A DNA stretch of 13,896 nucleotides from Opitutaceae bacterium (GTDB lineage Bacteria; Verrucomicrobiota; Verrucomicrobiae; Opitutales; Opitutaceae): positions 1 to 13,896 of the forward strand of contig JAISAX010000477.1 of assembly GCA_031266495.1 (NCBI GenBank), in the 5' to 3' direction. The translations under genes were made by a program, and so were the position numbers. The notes beneath the pieces are model-generated. The model was given only the letters and a program-made list of their open reading frames with translations. It was not told the DNA's origin and made no database searches. Shown here piece after piece: positions 1 through 9,098 of the stretch (position 1 is its first letter; each line of letters opens with the position of its first letter).

Positions 1-702
<702 letters not shown>

Positions 703-706
<4 letters not shown>

Positions 707-2580
707 GGACCGAAAAGCCCTCCCCGGCTGCGGCTGCCGCCGTTGCCCCCGCCCGGCCGGGCGGCGGGGGGGGGCGGGGGCAGCGTGTGTTCGAAAGGGG
801 TGGCCTCCAGCGCCAGCGCGAAATCCCCGCCAGGCGCGAACACGGCGGGGTCGGCCAGCGCCTGACGCGCGCGCACGGGCAGGATGTCCACGCTGGTAAA
901 ATGCCCCGTGGTCCGGAGGGCGTTGACGAGCGCGCCGATCGTGCCGAGCGGGTCCCTGTTGACGGGGGCGAGGCTGAGCTCGACGACGAGTCCGCCGGAA
1001 CGGGAAAAACAGCCGCGCAGGAGCTGTGTTTCGGGCATGGCGGCGGGGGTGCCTTTGGGAAGCGCGCCGCCCGCATACGTTTCGGCATCGGCAATGACCG
1101 CGTACCAGAAATCGGCTTTCCCCTCGGCGGCGGCGGCGGGGGGGACGGCGGTGGCGGGGGGGGGGGGGGGTGGGGGGGCCACGCCGCCAACGTTGCGGAG
1201 AGAGCGCAGGGTGCGGACGCCGCCGAGCAGATCGCGGGTGCGTTTTTGCAGGTAGAGCGAGGGGGCGGCTTCGAGCCAGGCGCTCTCGCGGGCGGCGAGG
1301 GCGTCCGCCAGGCGCGGGCCGGCGGCGCGAGCCTCTTCGAGCAACGCGAGGCGCTGTTCCTTCCGGTGAATGCTGTCGAGGCGGGAGACGCAGGCGTGAC
1401 CGACGACAATCAGGCCGGGCAAGAGCAGCGCGAGGCAGGCGGCGTGCAGCCAGCCGGTGCGGCGACGCAGGCGGCGGGCTTCGCGCGCGGCCGCCGGAAG
1501 CAGGTTGGCGGGGGCGGGCCGGAGTCCGCTGGAAATCGCCGCCACGCCCCAGGCGATGGCGCAGGCGGCGAGCGACACGGAGCGGCCGTCGCCCGCCACC
1601 GCGACCTCGGGCCAGCGTTGCGAGGCGTCGCCGCCGGCATGGACCTCGACCATGGCGCGGGCCTTGTAGTCCTCCAGCAATGACCCGCTGAACCAGCGCG
1701 GCAGGGCGAGCAACGCCTGCGGATCGGCCGCGCCGGTTTCGCGGGCGTATTCGCGCAGGAGCGTCTCGATGGTGTTGCTCCAGCGCGCCAGCACGGCCCG
1801 GAGTTTCGGCGTGCTGTCGCTGACGGCGGCGGGGCCTTCGCGGCGGATGACGATCTCGGCTTCCTCCGCCGGGCAGCGCAGGTCGGCGGCGAGGGCGGCG
1901 ACGAAGGCCGTGGCGCCGGTGTCGATGCCGGCCGAAAAGACCACCTGCTCGTCCACGATGAGGACGAGCATGCCGGAGACCGTCCCGAGTTCGACCAGGA
2001 CGGCGGAGGACGGGCGCGCGGAGACTTCGGCGAAAGCGGCGGCGAGCGCGCCGTCCGCGCTGCTCACATGCGTGACGCTTTCGGCATCGAGCCCGCAGCG
2101 GAGGAGTTGCAACTCGACGTCCGCCTCGCGGGCGATGGTCACCCACGCGGGGTGCGCATGGTTGTCGAAGGCGCGCAGGCGGCGGGCATCGAAAATGCTC
2201 GGCACCTGGTCAAACTGCCTGCCCCCCACGGCCTGCGTGAGCTGCCAGGGCGCGCGGGTATCGCCGGGAGTCAGCTCCATGATCTGCGAATGGGAGCGGC
2301 CCGAAGGCAGCGCCACGGCGACAGGCGCGGATGCCGGCATGCCGTCGAGAATCTGGCCCACGCGGCGGGCCATCTCCTCGGGCGTGAGCAGGCCGTCGGC
2401 GGCGAGATCGATGGTAACGAGTTTCTCGATACGCAGGCCGGAGACCTCGCGGCGGGTGAGGAGAATGCGCGCGGTGGCGTCGCCGGCCTGGATGGAGATG
2501 CGTTGTCGGCGCGGGGCGATCCCGGAGAGGAACCGGCGGGCGGAGCTGAGGGCGGAGTCCGGCATCGCGATGTTTTTCAA
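703..2580 (-). CDS. PilM-PilN fusion protein (actin-like ATPase domain plus membrane-anchored periplasmic domain)
   Basis: This 625-residue protein appears to join two pilus assembly proteins. Residues about 25-350 resemble the actin-fold PilM/GspL cytoplasmic domain, with a phosphate-loop-like stretch VLVELGTVSGMLVLIVDEQ at 194-212 and SAGIDTGATAF at 216-226. The usual DIG aspartate of the fold is a glutamate here, so ATP binding may be weak. The motif ANLLP at 359-362 matches the INLLP signature at the start of PilN. It is followed by a basic patch, a membrane helix at about 377-397, a coiled coil at 402-435 and a periplasmic domain at about 490-595. Proline runs at 469-475 and 601-605 are encoded by G tracts on the plus strand. 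The start is TTG at 2580, overlapping the secretin stop as TTGA. An ATG at 2565 is an alternative. The product would sit at the inner membrane and connect the cytoplasmic motor platform to PilO and the secretin. Confidence 0.8.
766..774. repeat. 9-base G tract in the PilM-PilN gene 3' end
   Basis: Nine G residues, one C, then five more G residues (776-780) encode the proline run near residues 601-605 and the following Ala-Ala-Arg-Pro stretch of the PilM-PilN protein. A one-base slip here would alter only the last 20 or so residues. Confidence 0.85.
1156..1178. repeat. G15-T-G7 tract in the PilM-PilN linker
   Basis: Fifteen G residues (1156-1170), one T, then seven G residues (1172-1178) encode the proline linker at residues 468-476 of the PilM-PilN protein, between its coiled coil and its periplasmic domain. 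A single-base length change would shift the frame and remove the final third of PilN. This is the length range at which slipped-strand mispairing becomes frequent in bacteria. Confidence 0.9.
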
Positions 2581-4823
2581 GACGTCTTCGGCGCGGGTTC
2601 GGGCGCTGGCGCCGGGGTGGGCGCAGGCGCGGGAGTTGGCGCAGCCGGGGGCGGAGCGGGGGCGGGCGCGGGAGCAGCCGGGGGCGGGGTGCTGGCTGGC
2701 GGCGGCGGGGGGGGGGGGGGTGTGGCGGGAGCGGCGGGCGCCGGGGGTTCGTTGGCGGCGGGCGCGGACGGGACCGGCGAATAGATCGGCTCCTCGGGCG
2801 TGCGGTTGCGGATACGGCGCGGCAGCCCCGGTCGGCGCGGTTCGACGGTGGTGGTGCCGGCGGCGGCGGCAGCGGCGCGCCCGCCGGTGGCAGTGTTGTA
2901 GCGGATGAATTCGCCGCTTTCGGACAACAACGTGGCCGTGACAAAAATGAGCAGATAACGCGGTTTGCTGACTTCCGTTTTTGTACGAAACAGCGTGCCG
3001 AGAAACGGAATGGAGCCGAGGATGGGCACGGATTCGGTGAACGTGCTTTGCTCGTTTTCGATCACGCCGCCCATGACGACCGTCTCGCCGGACTGGACGA
3101 TGACGCGCGTGGAGAGTTCCTGGTCGCGGGATTGGGGGAGCTTGATGTCGAAGGTGCTCACCACCTTGCCGTCGGCGTCGAGGTCGCTGATGGTGGCAAA
3201 GGTCACGAGTTCCACGTCCTGCGAGACGCTGGGCTTGAGCGCGAGCATGATGCTGTGGCCGTCGCCCCCGATGCTGGCGAGCACGTCGAGCGACACGCCG
3301 GCGGTGAGTTTCGTGGGTTTGCCTTTCGGGGCGAGCGAGGAGGTGGAACGGTTTTCCAGGATGGTCTGCGAGACCTGGTATTCTTCGTAGTAGTACTGGG
3401 TCTTGCCGTCGCGGATGGCGGCGGGGCGGTTGTTGATGACGGTGAGGCGGGGGGCGCTGAGGGTCTGGCTTTCGCCGCTCTGCTCGATGGCGGTAAGGGT
3501 GGCGGAGAGTGTGTCGCTGCCAAAGACGCTGGTGAAGGTATGCGCAAGGCCGTAGCCGATGTTGGTGGAGATGCCGGTGTAATCGGTGGCGGAGCGGGCC
3601 GAGGTGGTGGGGCGGTTGGTCTCCCAGTTGAGGCCGAGTTGCTGGAAGGCGGCTTCCGAGATGGTGATGAACCGGGCCTCGATCAGCACCTGCTGCACGG
3701 GCCGGTCGAATTCGCGGATGATGTTTTCGAGGGTTTTTAATTGGTCGCGCGTGCCGGTGGCCACGATGATGTTGCGCTCGTAGTCGATCATGTACTTCGG
3801 GCCGGTGAAAAATCTCTGGATGGCCGTCTCGATGGAGGGTGAGGCGGGCGCGCCGTCGCGGACGAATTGTTCAATGGTCTGGTTGGTGGTGGTGGTGGTT
3901 TTGTCCTTGTCCGTCACCTTGGTCTCCTTGACCTCGCTCGCCCCGAACTGGGCCGGCATCACGAAACCGCGCGAGAGGCGATAAAAACGCGTTTCCTCGA
4001 AGAGGTTTTTCTTCTCCTTGGCATCGACGATCCACACGAGATTGTCGCCGACCTCGAAGTGCAGCTCCATCTGGCGCGACACGTAATTGAGGAACTGCGA
4101 GAGCGGCACATCCTTCATGTTTACGCTCAGTTTCTTCTGGAACTGCGCAAGGCCGCGGTCGGCGACGAAGTTGATGCCGGTGCTCTTGCCGACGGTAAAA
4201 ATGATCGACTCGAGCGTCACGTCATCGACCTGGAGCGTGACGGGCTTTTTGAGCAAGGCCTCCATCGGCCCCTCGCTCTCGTTGATGCCGACGAGCGGGC
4301 CCGAACGGTTGACCGTCTGCCCGTAAGTGGGAGGGATGACGGATGACTTGGGCACATCATCGAGCGCTTCGCGAAGGCTTTGCGGCAAGTCGAGGCCGCG
4401 GGCCTTGGACTCGGTAAAAAAATCCTGGAAGGTATTGGTGAAACGGGTGTCGGCGGACTCGATATCGCGCAATTCGTTCTCCAGCGAGCGGTCGCGCCGC
4501 CGTTGCGCCTCGACGAAAATCCAGCTGTAAATGCGATCCACCGTCGGGTCGGAAGGATCGCGCCGCTTGAGATCGGCGATCTGTTCCTCGGCGGCCTCCC
4601 ACTTGCCGGCGCGGGCTGCATCAAGAACGATGCGGATTTCCTTGTCGTGCGTCGTACTGACGGGCGGACGGGGCAGCTCCGCCAGCACCTGGTTGCCACC
4701 AGCCGAAGCGGAGGACGTCTTCGAGGAGGAGTTCTGGCAACCGGCAAACAGAGCCAGACTCCCTCCGAAGACAACGATGAACAGGAACCAGGATGACGGG
4801 AATTTCCGCAGGAAGATGACCAT
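2577..4823 (-). CDS. Secretin lipoprotein (PilQ/GspD-like outer-membrane channel)
   Basis: From the ATG at 4823 the protein has 748 residues. It starts with a lipoprotein-like signal (MVIFLRKFPSSWFLFIVV, hydrophobic core, then LFAGC with the cysteine as lipidation site). A helical TPR-like region spans about 55-130. An N0/STN-type domain lies at about 190-260 (VTLQVDDVTLESII). An N1 domain lies at about 328-383 and ends in FDRPVQQVLIEARF. The secretin domain spans about 383-625 and carries the signature VPILGSIPFLGTLF at 599-612, then SKPRYLLIFVTATLL. It is the multimeric outer-membrane gate for pili or secreted substrates. The last 75 residues are an unusual Pro/Ala tail. The reading frame extends upstream to a GTG at 4967 and an ATG at 4949. 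The latter has GGGAG eight bases before it, but both would leave a long segment before the signal peptide, so I prefer 4823. The gene leads the operon and overlaps the next gene as TTGA. Confidence 0.92.
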   Translation of the reverse strand: MVIFLRKFPSSWFLFIVVFGGSLALFAGCQNSSSKTSSASAGGNQVLAELPRPPVSTTHDKEIRIVLDAARAGKWEAAEEQIADLKRRDPSDPTVDRIYSWIFVEAQRRRDRSLENELRDIESADTRFTNTFQDFFTESKARGLDLPQSLREALDDVPKSSVIPPTYGQTVNRSGPLVGINESEGPMEALLKKPVTLQVDDVTLESIIFTVGKSTGINFVADRGLAQFQKKLSVNMKDVPLSQFLNYVSRQMELHFEVGDNLVWIVDAKEKKNLFEETRFYRLSRGFVMPAQFGASEVKETKVTDKDKTTTTTNQTIEQFVRDGAPASPSIETAIQRFFTGPKYMIDYERNIIVATGTRDQLKTLENIIREFDRPVQQVLIEARFITISEAAFQQLGLNWETNRPTTSARSATDYTGISTNIGYGLAHTFTSVFGSDTLSATLTAIEQSGESQTLSAPRLTVINNRPAAIRDGKTQYYYEEYQVSQTILENRSTSSLAPKGKPTKLTAGVSLDVLASIGGDGHSIMLALKPSVSQDVELVTFATISDLDADGKVVSTFDIKLPQSRDQELSTRVIVQSGETVVMGGVIENEQSTFTESVPILGSIPFLGTLFRTKTEVSKPRYLLIFVTATLLSESGEFIRYNTATGGRAAAAAAGTTTVEPRRPGLPRRIRNRTPEEPIYSPVPSAPAANEPPAPAAPATPPPPPPPPASTPPPAAPAPAPAPPPAAPTPAPAPTPAPAPEPAPKTS
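2707..2720. repeat. 14-base G tract in the secretin C-terminal tail
   Basis: Fourteen G residues encode the longest proline run of the secretin tail (TPPPPPPPPAS). Because it lies after the secretin barrel domain, slippage would change only the tail. It could also alter the TTGA translational coupling to the next gene. Confidence 0.88.
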
Positions 4824-5156
4824 GATGAACAAATGGGGAGCGACGGACTTCCGCGCCAGAATTCCCGCCAGTGAGAATGCTGATGCGGAACCCGGCAACA
4901 CAATACGTCCCCAATTCGGTTGCGGCTGTGCCGCTCTGTGTAATTTCATGACCGCCACTCCCGCCACTCCGGGGCCTGTCCACTTTCAATTACACCCCGC
5001 ACAAGCGTTGCGCCTCCTCTGCCGTTGACACCCCGTATGCGCAGGCATTGCGTCTCAACCTTTCCGTGCCTGTGCGCCTTCGCTGCGCCCGGGCGCGGAG
5101 AGAACATCCGGGCAACCGGCAACCCTCTGTTTTTTTTTCCGCACCTACATCCAACC
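4824..5156. other. Divergent intergenic region between the secretin operon and ppdK
   Basis: About 330 bases separate the two divergently transcribed units. A TTGACA (-35-like) box stands at 5025-5030 facing ppdK, but no good -10 box lies 16-18 bases downstream. A run of nine T residues precedes the ppdK start at about 5130-5138. The minus strand carries a GGGAG site before the possible secretin ATG at 4949. No RNA gene or further coding sequence is evident. Promoters for both directions are expected here but cannot be fixed from sequence alone. Confidence 0.5.
5025..5030 (+). promoter_or_regulatory. Candidate -35 box upstream of ppdK
   Basis: A perfect TTGACA lies 127 bases before the ppdK ATG. 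The hexamer 17 bases downstream (TTGCGT) matches a -10 box poorly, so this is only a candidate. A very similar TTGACACC followed by GTAT occurs at 10509 before the regulator gene. Confidence 0.25.
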
Positions 5157-8012
5157 ATGGCAGTTATCAAGAAAACCAAGAAGACCGCGGCATCCGCATC
5201 CAGATCCGCCGCGAAATCCTCGATCAAATCCGCCTCCACCGCAGGCACCGCCTCCAACAAAGGCACCAAAGGCGTCAAGTACGTTTACACCTGGGGCGCC
5301 GGCAAAGCCGATGGTGACGGCGGCATGAAGCCCCTCCTCGGCGGCAAAGGCGCCAACCTCGCCGAGATGACCCGCATCGGCCTGCCCGTGCCTCCCGGCT
5401 TCACCATCACCACCGAAGTCTGCACGTACTACTACGCCAACAAGCGCGCCTACCCCGCCACCCTCCAGACCCAGATCGAGGCCGGCATCCGCAACATGGA
5501 AAAAATCATGGGCACGAAATTCGGTGACGCCACCGGCTTCCCTCTGCTTGTGGCCGTCCGCTCCGGCGCGCGCGACTCCATGCCCGGCATGATGGACACC
5601 ATCCTCAACCTCGGCCTCAACGACCAGACCGTCATCGCCCTCGAAAAAGCGACAAAAAACCCCCGCTTCGCATGGGACTGCTACCGCCGCTTCATCCAGA
5701 TGTACGGCGACGTCGTCCTCGGCGTGCAAAAACGCGAAAACGAGGACCACGAACCCTTCGAGACCGTCATCCACACCTACAAACACGAAACCTATCACGA
5801 AGACATCGAAGACTCGAAACTCACCGCCGCAGACCAGCAGGCCCTCGTCAAACGCTTCAAGACCCTCGTTAAAGAACGCACCGGAAAAGTCTTCCCCAAC
5901 GACCCCTGGGACCAACTCCGCGGAGCCGCCGGCGCCGTCTTCGGCTCCTGGATGAACGACCGCGCCATCGTCTATCGCCGCAAGTACAACATCCCCACCG
6001 AATGGGGCACCGCCGTCAACGTGCAAGCCATGGTCTTCGGCAACACCGGCGACACCTCCGGCTCCGGCGTCGCCTTCACGCGCAACCCCGCCAACGGCAC
6101 CAACGAATTCTACGGCGAATTTTTGATCAACGCCCAGGGCGAGGACGTCGTTGCCGGCGTACGCACCCCCGAACCCGTCGCCAACCTGAAGAAGCAGATG
6201 CCGAAATCCTGGACCGAACTCCTCCACGTCCGCGCCACCCTTGAAAAACACTTCAAGGACGTGCAGGACATCGAATTCACGATCCAGGAAGGCAAACTCT
6301 TCATGCTCCAGACGCGCAACGGCAAACGCACCGCCGCCGCCGCGCTCAAATTCTCCATCGACATGGAGAAAGAGAAACTCATCGACTGGCGCACCGCCCT
6401 CCTCCGCAACCCCGCCGACCAACTCGAACAACTCCTCGCCCCCATCTTCGATCCCGCCGAAATCAGGAAAGCCAGACCCATCGCCACCGGCCTCCCCGCC
6501 GGCCCCGGCGCCGCCACCGGCAAAATCTACTTCAACGCCGACCGCGCCGTCGCCGCCGCCGAAAAAGGAGAAAAGACCCTCCTCGTCCGCATCGAAACCT
6601 CGCCCGAAGACCTCCGCGGCATGATCGCCGCCGAAGGCATCCTCACCGCCCGCGGCGGCGTCTCCTCGCACGCCGCCCTCGTCGCCCGCCAGATGGGCAA
6701 AGTCTGCGTCTGCGGCGCCGCCGCCCTCCAGATCGACTACGACCGCAAAACCGCCACCATCGCCGGCCAAACCCATGCCGAAGGCGATTACCTCTCGATC
6801 GACGGCACCGCCGGCACCGTCTATGCCGGCCAGATCAAAACCGCGCCCTCCGAAGTCATCGCCGGCCTCCTCCACGGAAACAAAACCGCGCAAAAGACCC
6901 AAAAATACAAAGACTACGCCCAACTCATGGCCTGGTGCGCCAAAGCCACCCGACTCCAGATCCGCACCAACGCCGACACCCCCGAGCAAGCCGCCAACGC
7001 CCTCGCCTTCGGAGCCACCGGCATCGGCCTCACCCGCACCGAACACATGTTCTTCGAAGGCGACCGCATCGACGCCATGCGCGAGATGATCCTTGCCGAC
7101 ACCCTCGAAGCCCGCGAAGCCGCCCTCGCCAAACTCCTCCCCTACCAGCGCGCCGACTTCCACGGCATCTTCAAGGCGCTGAAAGGCCACCCCGCGACCA
7201 TCCGCTTCCTCGACCCCCCGCTGCACGAATTCCTCCCCCACACGAAAGAGCAGCAAATGGACCTCGCCCGGAAACTCGGCATCCCCGTCGAGAAAATCAT
7301 GGCCCGCGTGCACGAACTCCACGAATTCAACCCCATGCTCGGCTTCCGCGGCTGCCGCCTCGGCATCAAGTACCCCGAGATCACCCGCATGCAAGCCCGC
7401 GCCGTATTCGAAGCCGCCGCCGAAGCGACGAAAAAAGGCATCAAGACAAAACCCGAAATCATGATCCCGCTCGTCGGCTTCAGGAAAGAACTCGAACTCC
7501 AGGTCGCCATCGTCCACGAGACAGCGAAAGCCGTGCAGACCGAAAAAAAGGTAAAACTCACCTACACCGTCGGCACGATGATCGAAGTCCCCCGCGGCGC
7601 GCTCACCGCCGACGAGATTGCGCAGACCGCCGAATTCTTCAGCTTCGGCACCAACGACCTCACGCAAACCACACTCGGCATGAGCCGCGACGACACCGGC
7701 AGCTTCCTCGGCGCCTACCAGGAGAACGAGATTGTTAAAAAGAACCCGTTCGCCTCCATCGACCAGACCGGAGTCGGCGAACTCATCAAAATAGCCATAG
7801 CCAAAGGCAACGCCACCCGACCCGGCATCAAGCTCGGCATCTGCGGCGAGCACGGCGGCGACCCGGACTCGGTAAAATTCTGTCATCGAGTCGGACTCGC
7901 CTACGTAAGCTGTTCGCCCTACCGCGTGCCCGTCGCCCGCCTTGCCGCCGCCCAAGCCGCCGTCGAGGAAACCATTGCCGCCGCGAAGACCACCACTCCG
8001 GCCAAAAAGTAA
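5157..8012 (+). CDS. ppdK: Pyruvate, phosphate dikinase
   Basis: This enzyme interconverts pyruvate, ATP and phosphate with PEP, AMP and pyrophosphate in the cytoplasm. From the ATG at 5157 it has 951 residues. The nucleotide-binding ATP-grasp domain begins near residue 55 ([21 protein letters not shown]) and ends near [13 protein letters not shown]. The swivelling phosphohistidine domain contains [12 protein letters not shown] with catalytic His505. The C-terminal PEP/pyruvate barrel has [32 protein letters not shown] and [10 protein letters not shown] with the catalytic Cys896. The first 45 residues are an unusual Lys/Ala/Ser/Thr-rich extension ([17 protein letters not shown] and on) that is not part of the dikinase fold. 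The frame is open upstream to 5025, but MAVIKK is the credible start. Canonical enzymes have Thr two residues before the histidine, where this one has Ser. Confidence 0.97.
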   Translation: MAVIKKTKKTAASASRSAAKSSIKSASTAGTASNKGTKGVKYVYTWGAGKADGDGGMKPLLGGKGANLAEMTRIGLPVPPGFTITTEVCTYYYANKRAYPATLQTQIEAGIRNMEKIMGTKFGDATGFPLLVAVRSGARDSMPGMMDTILNLGLNDQTVIALEKATKNPRFAWDCYRRFIQMYGDVVLGVQKRENEDHEPFETVIHTYKHETYHEDIEDSKLTAADQQALVKRFKTLVKERTGKVFPNDPWDQLRGAAGAVFGSWMNDRAIVYRRKYNIPTEWGTAVNVQAMVFGNTGDTSGSGVAFTRNPANGTNEFYGEFLINAQGEDVVAGVRTPEPVANLKKQMPKSWTELLHVRATLEKHFKDVQDIEFTIQEGKLFMLQTRNGKRTAAAALKFSIDMEKEKLIDWRTALLRNPADQLEQLLAPIFDPAEIRKARPIATGLPAGPGAATGKIYFNADRAVAAAEKGEKTLLVRIETSPEDLRGMIAAEGILTARGGVSSHAALVARQMGKVCVCGAAALQIDYDRKTATIAGQTHAEGDYLSIDGTAGTVYAGQIKTAPSEVIAGLLHGNKTAQKTQKYKDYAQLMAWCAKATRLQIRTNADTPEQAANALAFGATGIGLTRTEHMFFEGDRIDAMREMILADTLEAREAALAKLLPYQRADFHGIFKALKGHPATIRFLDPPLHEFLPHTKEQQMDLARKLGIPVEKIMARVHELHEFNPMLGFRGCRLGIKYPEITRMQARAVFEAAAEATKKGIKTKPEIMIPLVGFRKELELQVAIVHETAKAVQTEKKVKLTYTVGTMIEVPRGALTADEIAQTAEFFSFGTNDLTQTTLGMSRDDTGSFLGAYQENEIVKKNPFASIDQTGVGELIKIAIAKGNATRPGIKLGICGEHGGDPDSVKFCHRVGLAYVSCSPYRVPVARLAAAQAAVEETIAAAKTTTPAKK

Positions 8013-8055
8013 CAGAAGTTACATTACTGATGTTACGCGGACTGCCTTGAAGTGG

Positions 8056-8074
8056 CACGGGCTTCCAGCCCGTG
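8056..8074. repeat. Hairpin repeat copy 1 (TTCCA loop)
   Basis: Arms CACGGGC and GCCCGTG flank the loop TTCCA, preceded by GTGG. It is identical in arms and loop to the copies at 9957-9975 and 10078-10096. Confidence 0.9.
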
Positions 8075-8103
8075 AGACGGCGAAGCCGCCATTCCGGAGT
8101 GGC

Positions 8104-8122
8104 ACGGGCATCTTGCCCGTGT
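8104..8122. repeat. Hairpin repeat copy 2 (ATCTT loop)
   Basis: Arms CACGGGC and GCCCGTG flank the loop ATCTT. The second member of this loop type, with ATCCTT, is at 10032-10051. Confidence 0.88.
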
Positions 8123-8134
8123 TCCGAAAGTGGC

Positions 8135-8153
8135 GCGGGCGTCTCGCCCGCGT
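8135..8153. repeat. Hairpin repeat copy 3 (GTCTC loop)
   Basis: Arms CGCGGGC and GCCCGCG flank the loop GTCTC, preceded by GTGG. The related copy with loop GTCCC is at 10003-10021. Confidence 0.88.
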
Positions 8154-8239
8154 CAGGGTCGAAGGTCTCAAAGTCGGAAAGTCGCAAGACATCACCGCGC
8201 GCTCCGCGCGCATCCCTTGAAGAGCGCGAAGCGCAGACC

Positions 8240-8295
8240 CGACTTTCGACCTTTGACCTTCGACTTCCGATTTCCGATTTCCGACCTCCGACTGC
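8240..8295. repeat. Heptanucleotide tandem array, 8 units
   Basis: Eight 7-base units fit YCGAYYT-like variants (CGACTTT, CGACCTT, TGACCTT, CGACTTC, CGATTTC twice, CGACCTC, CGACTGC). GACCTTCGAC at 8255-8264 is a perfect inverted match to GTCGAAGGTC at 8159-8168, so the array can fold back on the left half of the element. Confidence 0.75.
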
Positions 8296-8375
8296 TCCGG
8301 CGCGGGCGTCTGCGTAACATCAGATTTGTAATTCGTCATTGGATTACGGGCGATTCGTCTTTCAGCTTCTCCGCC

Positions 8376-9038
8376 GTGAAACACGCATCCGTCCTTGCTC
8401 CGTCGATTCTCGCAGGCGACCACGCCCGGCTCGCCGACAGCGCGCAACTGGTGAAAGGCCTCGGCATCCCGTGGCTGCACCTGGATATCATGGACGGCCA
8501 TTTCGTGCCGAACCTCACGTTTGGCCCGCAAACGGTCGCCGCGCTGCGCGCCGCCGTGCCGGACGGGCTGTTTTTCGATACGCACCTGATGCTCGACGAA
8601 CCGCACCGCTACATCGAGCCGTTCGCCAAGGCCGGCGCCGATCTCGTCAGCATCCACATCGAGCCGGTGTACGATCACGCCGGCACGCTGCGCCGCATCC
8701 GCGAACTGGGTTGCCGGAATGGCATCGTCCTCAACCCCGGCACGCCCGCCGAAGCCATCGAGCCGTTGCTCGGCGAGGTGGACCTCGTGCTGGCAATGAC
8801 TGTGCAACCGGGTTTCGGCGGGCAGGCCTTCCGCCGCGACGTGCTGCAAAAACTCGCGCAGATCGACCGCTGGCGCGCCGAACGCGGGCTGACGTTCAGG
8901 CTGGAGGTTGACGGCGGCGTCGATCTCGCCACCGGCCCCGAATGCCGTGCTGTCGGCGCAGATACGTTTGTGGCCGGCACCGCGTTTTTCAAGGCGGCGG
9001 ACCGGGCCGCGTTTGCCGCGAACGTCGCCGGATGGTAG
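8376..9038 (+). CDS. rpe: Ribulose-phosphate 3-epimerase
   Basis: This cytoplasmic TIM-barrel enzyme interconverts ribulose 5-phosphate and xylulose 5-phosphate in the pentose phosphate pathway. The 220-residue product is of normal family length. It begins at GTG 8376, giving VKHASVLAPSILAGD, the usual Rpe N-terminus. The frame upstream is repeat-derived and not part of the protein. Metal ligands are visible as His35 and Asp37 (HLDIMDGHFVPN), His70 (DTHLMLDEP) and Asp179 (LEVDGGV). The phosphate-binding loop is at 141-150 (MTVQPGFGGQ). Catalytic aspartates are Asp37 and Asp179. No Shine-Dalgarno site precedes the start. metW follows 60 bases downstream and may share a transcript. Confidence 0.95.
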   Translation: MKHASVLAPSILAGDHARLADSAQLVKGLGIPWLHLDIMDGHFVPNLTFGPQTVAALRAAVPDGLFFDTHLMLDEPHRYIEPFAKAGADLVSIHIEPVYDHAGTLRRIRELGCRNGIVLNPGTPAEAIEPLLGEVDLVLAMTVQPGFGGQAFRRDVLQKLAQIDRWRAERGLTFRLEVDGGVDLATGPECRAVGADTFVAGTAFFKAADRAAFAANVAGW

Positions 9039-9098
9039 TGCCCCGTTTGCGTTTGTCCGTCCTTTCCTGACCGTTTCCGTTTCCCTGTCCGTGTCGCT

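Larger units (their letters stand above)
8019..8331. mobile_element. Non-coding element with terminal inverted repeats between ppdK and rpe
   Basis: The left end (8019-8042) and right end (8308-8331) are inverted copies matching at about 20 of 24 positions, with a perfect 12-base core CTGATGTTACGC at 8027-8038 and GCGTAACATCAG at 8312-8323. Inside are three complete short hairpins, one half-hairpin at 8299-8310, GCGCGC-TCC-GCGCGC near 8198-8212, and a heptanucleotide array. There is no coding capacity for a transposase. It looks like a MITE or a composite REP-type foldback element that could be mobilised in trans. It begins 7 bases after the ppdK stop and ends 45 bases before the rpe start. 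No clear target-site duplication is visible. Confidence 0.55.

Noticed and set aside
787..2908. Several long plus-strand frames opposite the PilM-PilN and secretin genes
   Set aside because: They are low-complexity Gly/Arg/Ala translations of the complement of real genes, and the minus strand explains the whole region.
5025..5156. A 44-codon N-terminal extension of PPDK from TTG 5025
   Set aside because: The peptide has no dikinase similarity and the TTG is part of a -35-like box. ATG 5157 gives a credible start.
5145..7955. A 936-codon open frame on the minus strand, antisense to ppdK
   Set aside because: Its translation is Gly/Ala/Val/Asp/Glu-rich with no domain, and it mirrors the GC-rich third positions of ppdK. 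It is a shadow frame.
8130..8375. An 82-codon N-terminal extension of Rpe
   Set aside because: It translates hairpin and heptad repeats. The Rpe family start matches the GTG at 8376.
9039..9098. Possible small RNA or hexamer repeat between rpe and metW
   Set aside because: The spacer is pyrimidine-rich with vague period-6 similarity, but there is no stable stem or terminator.
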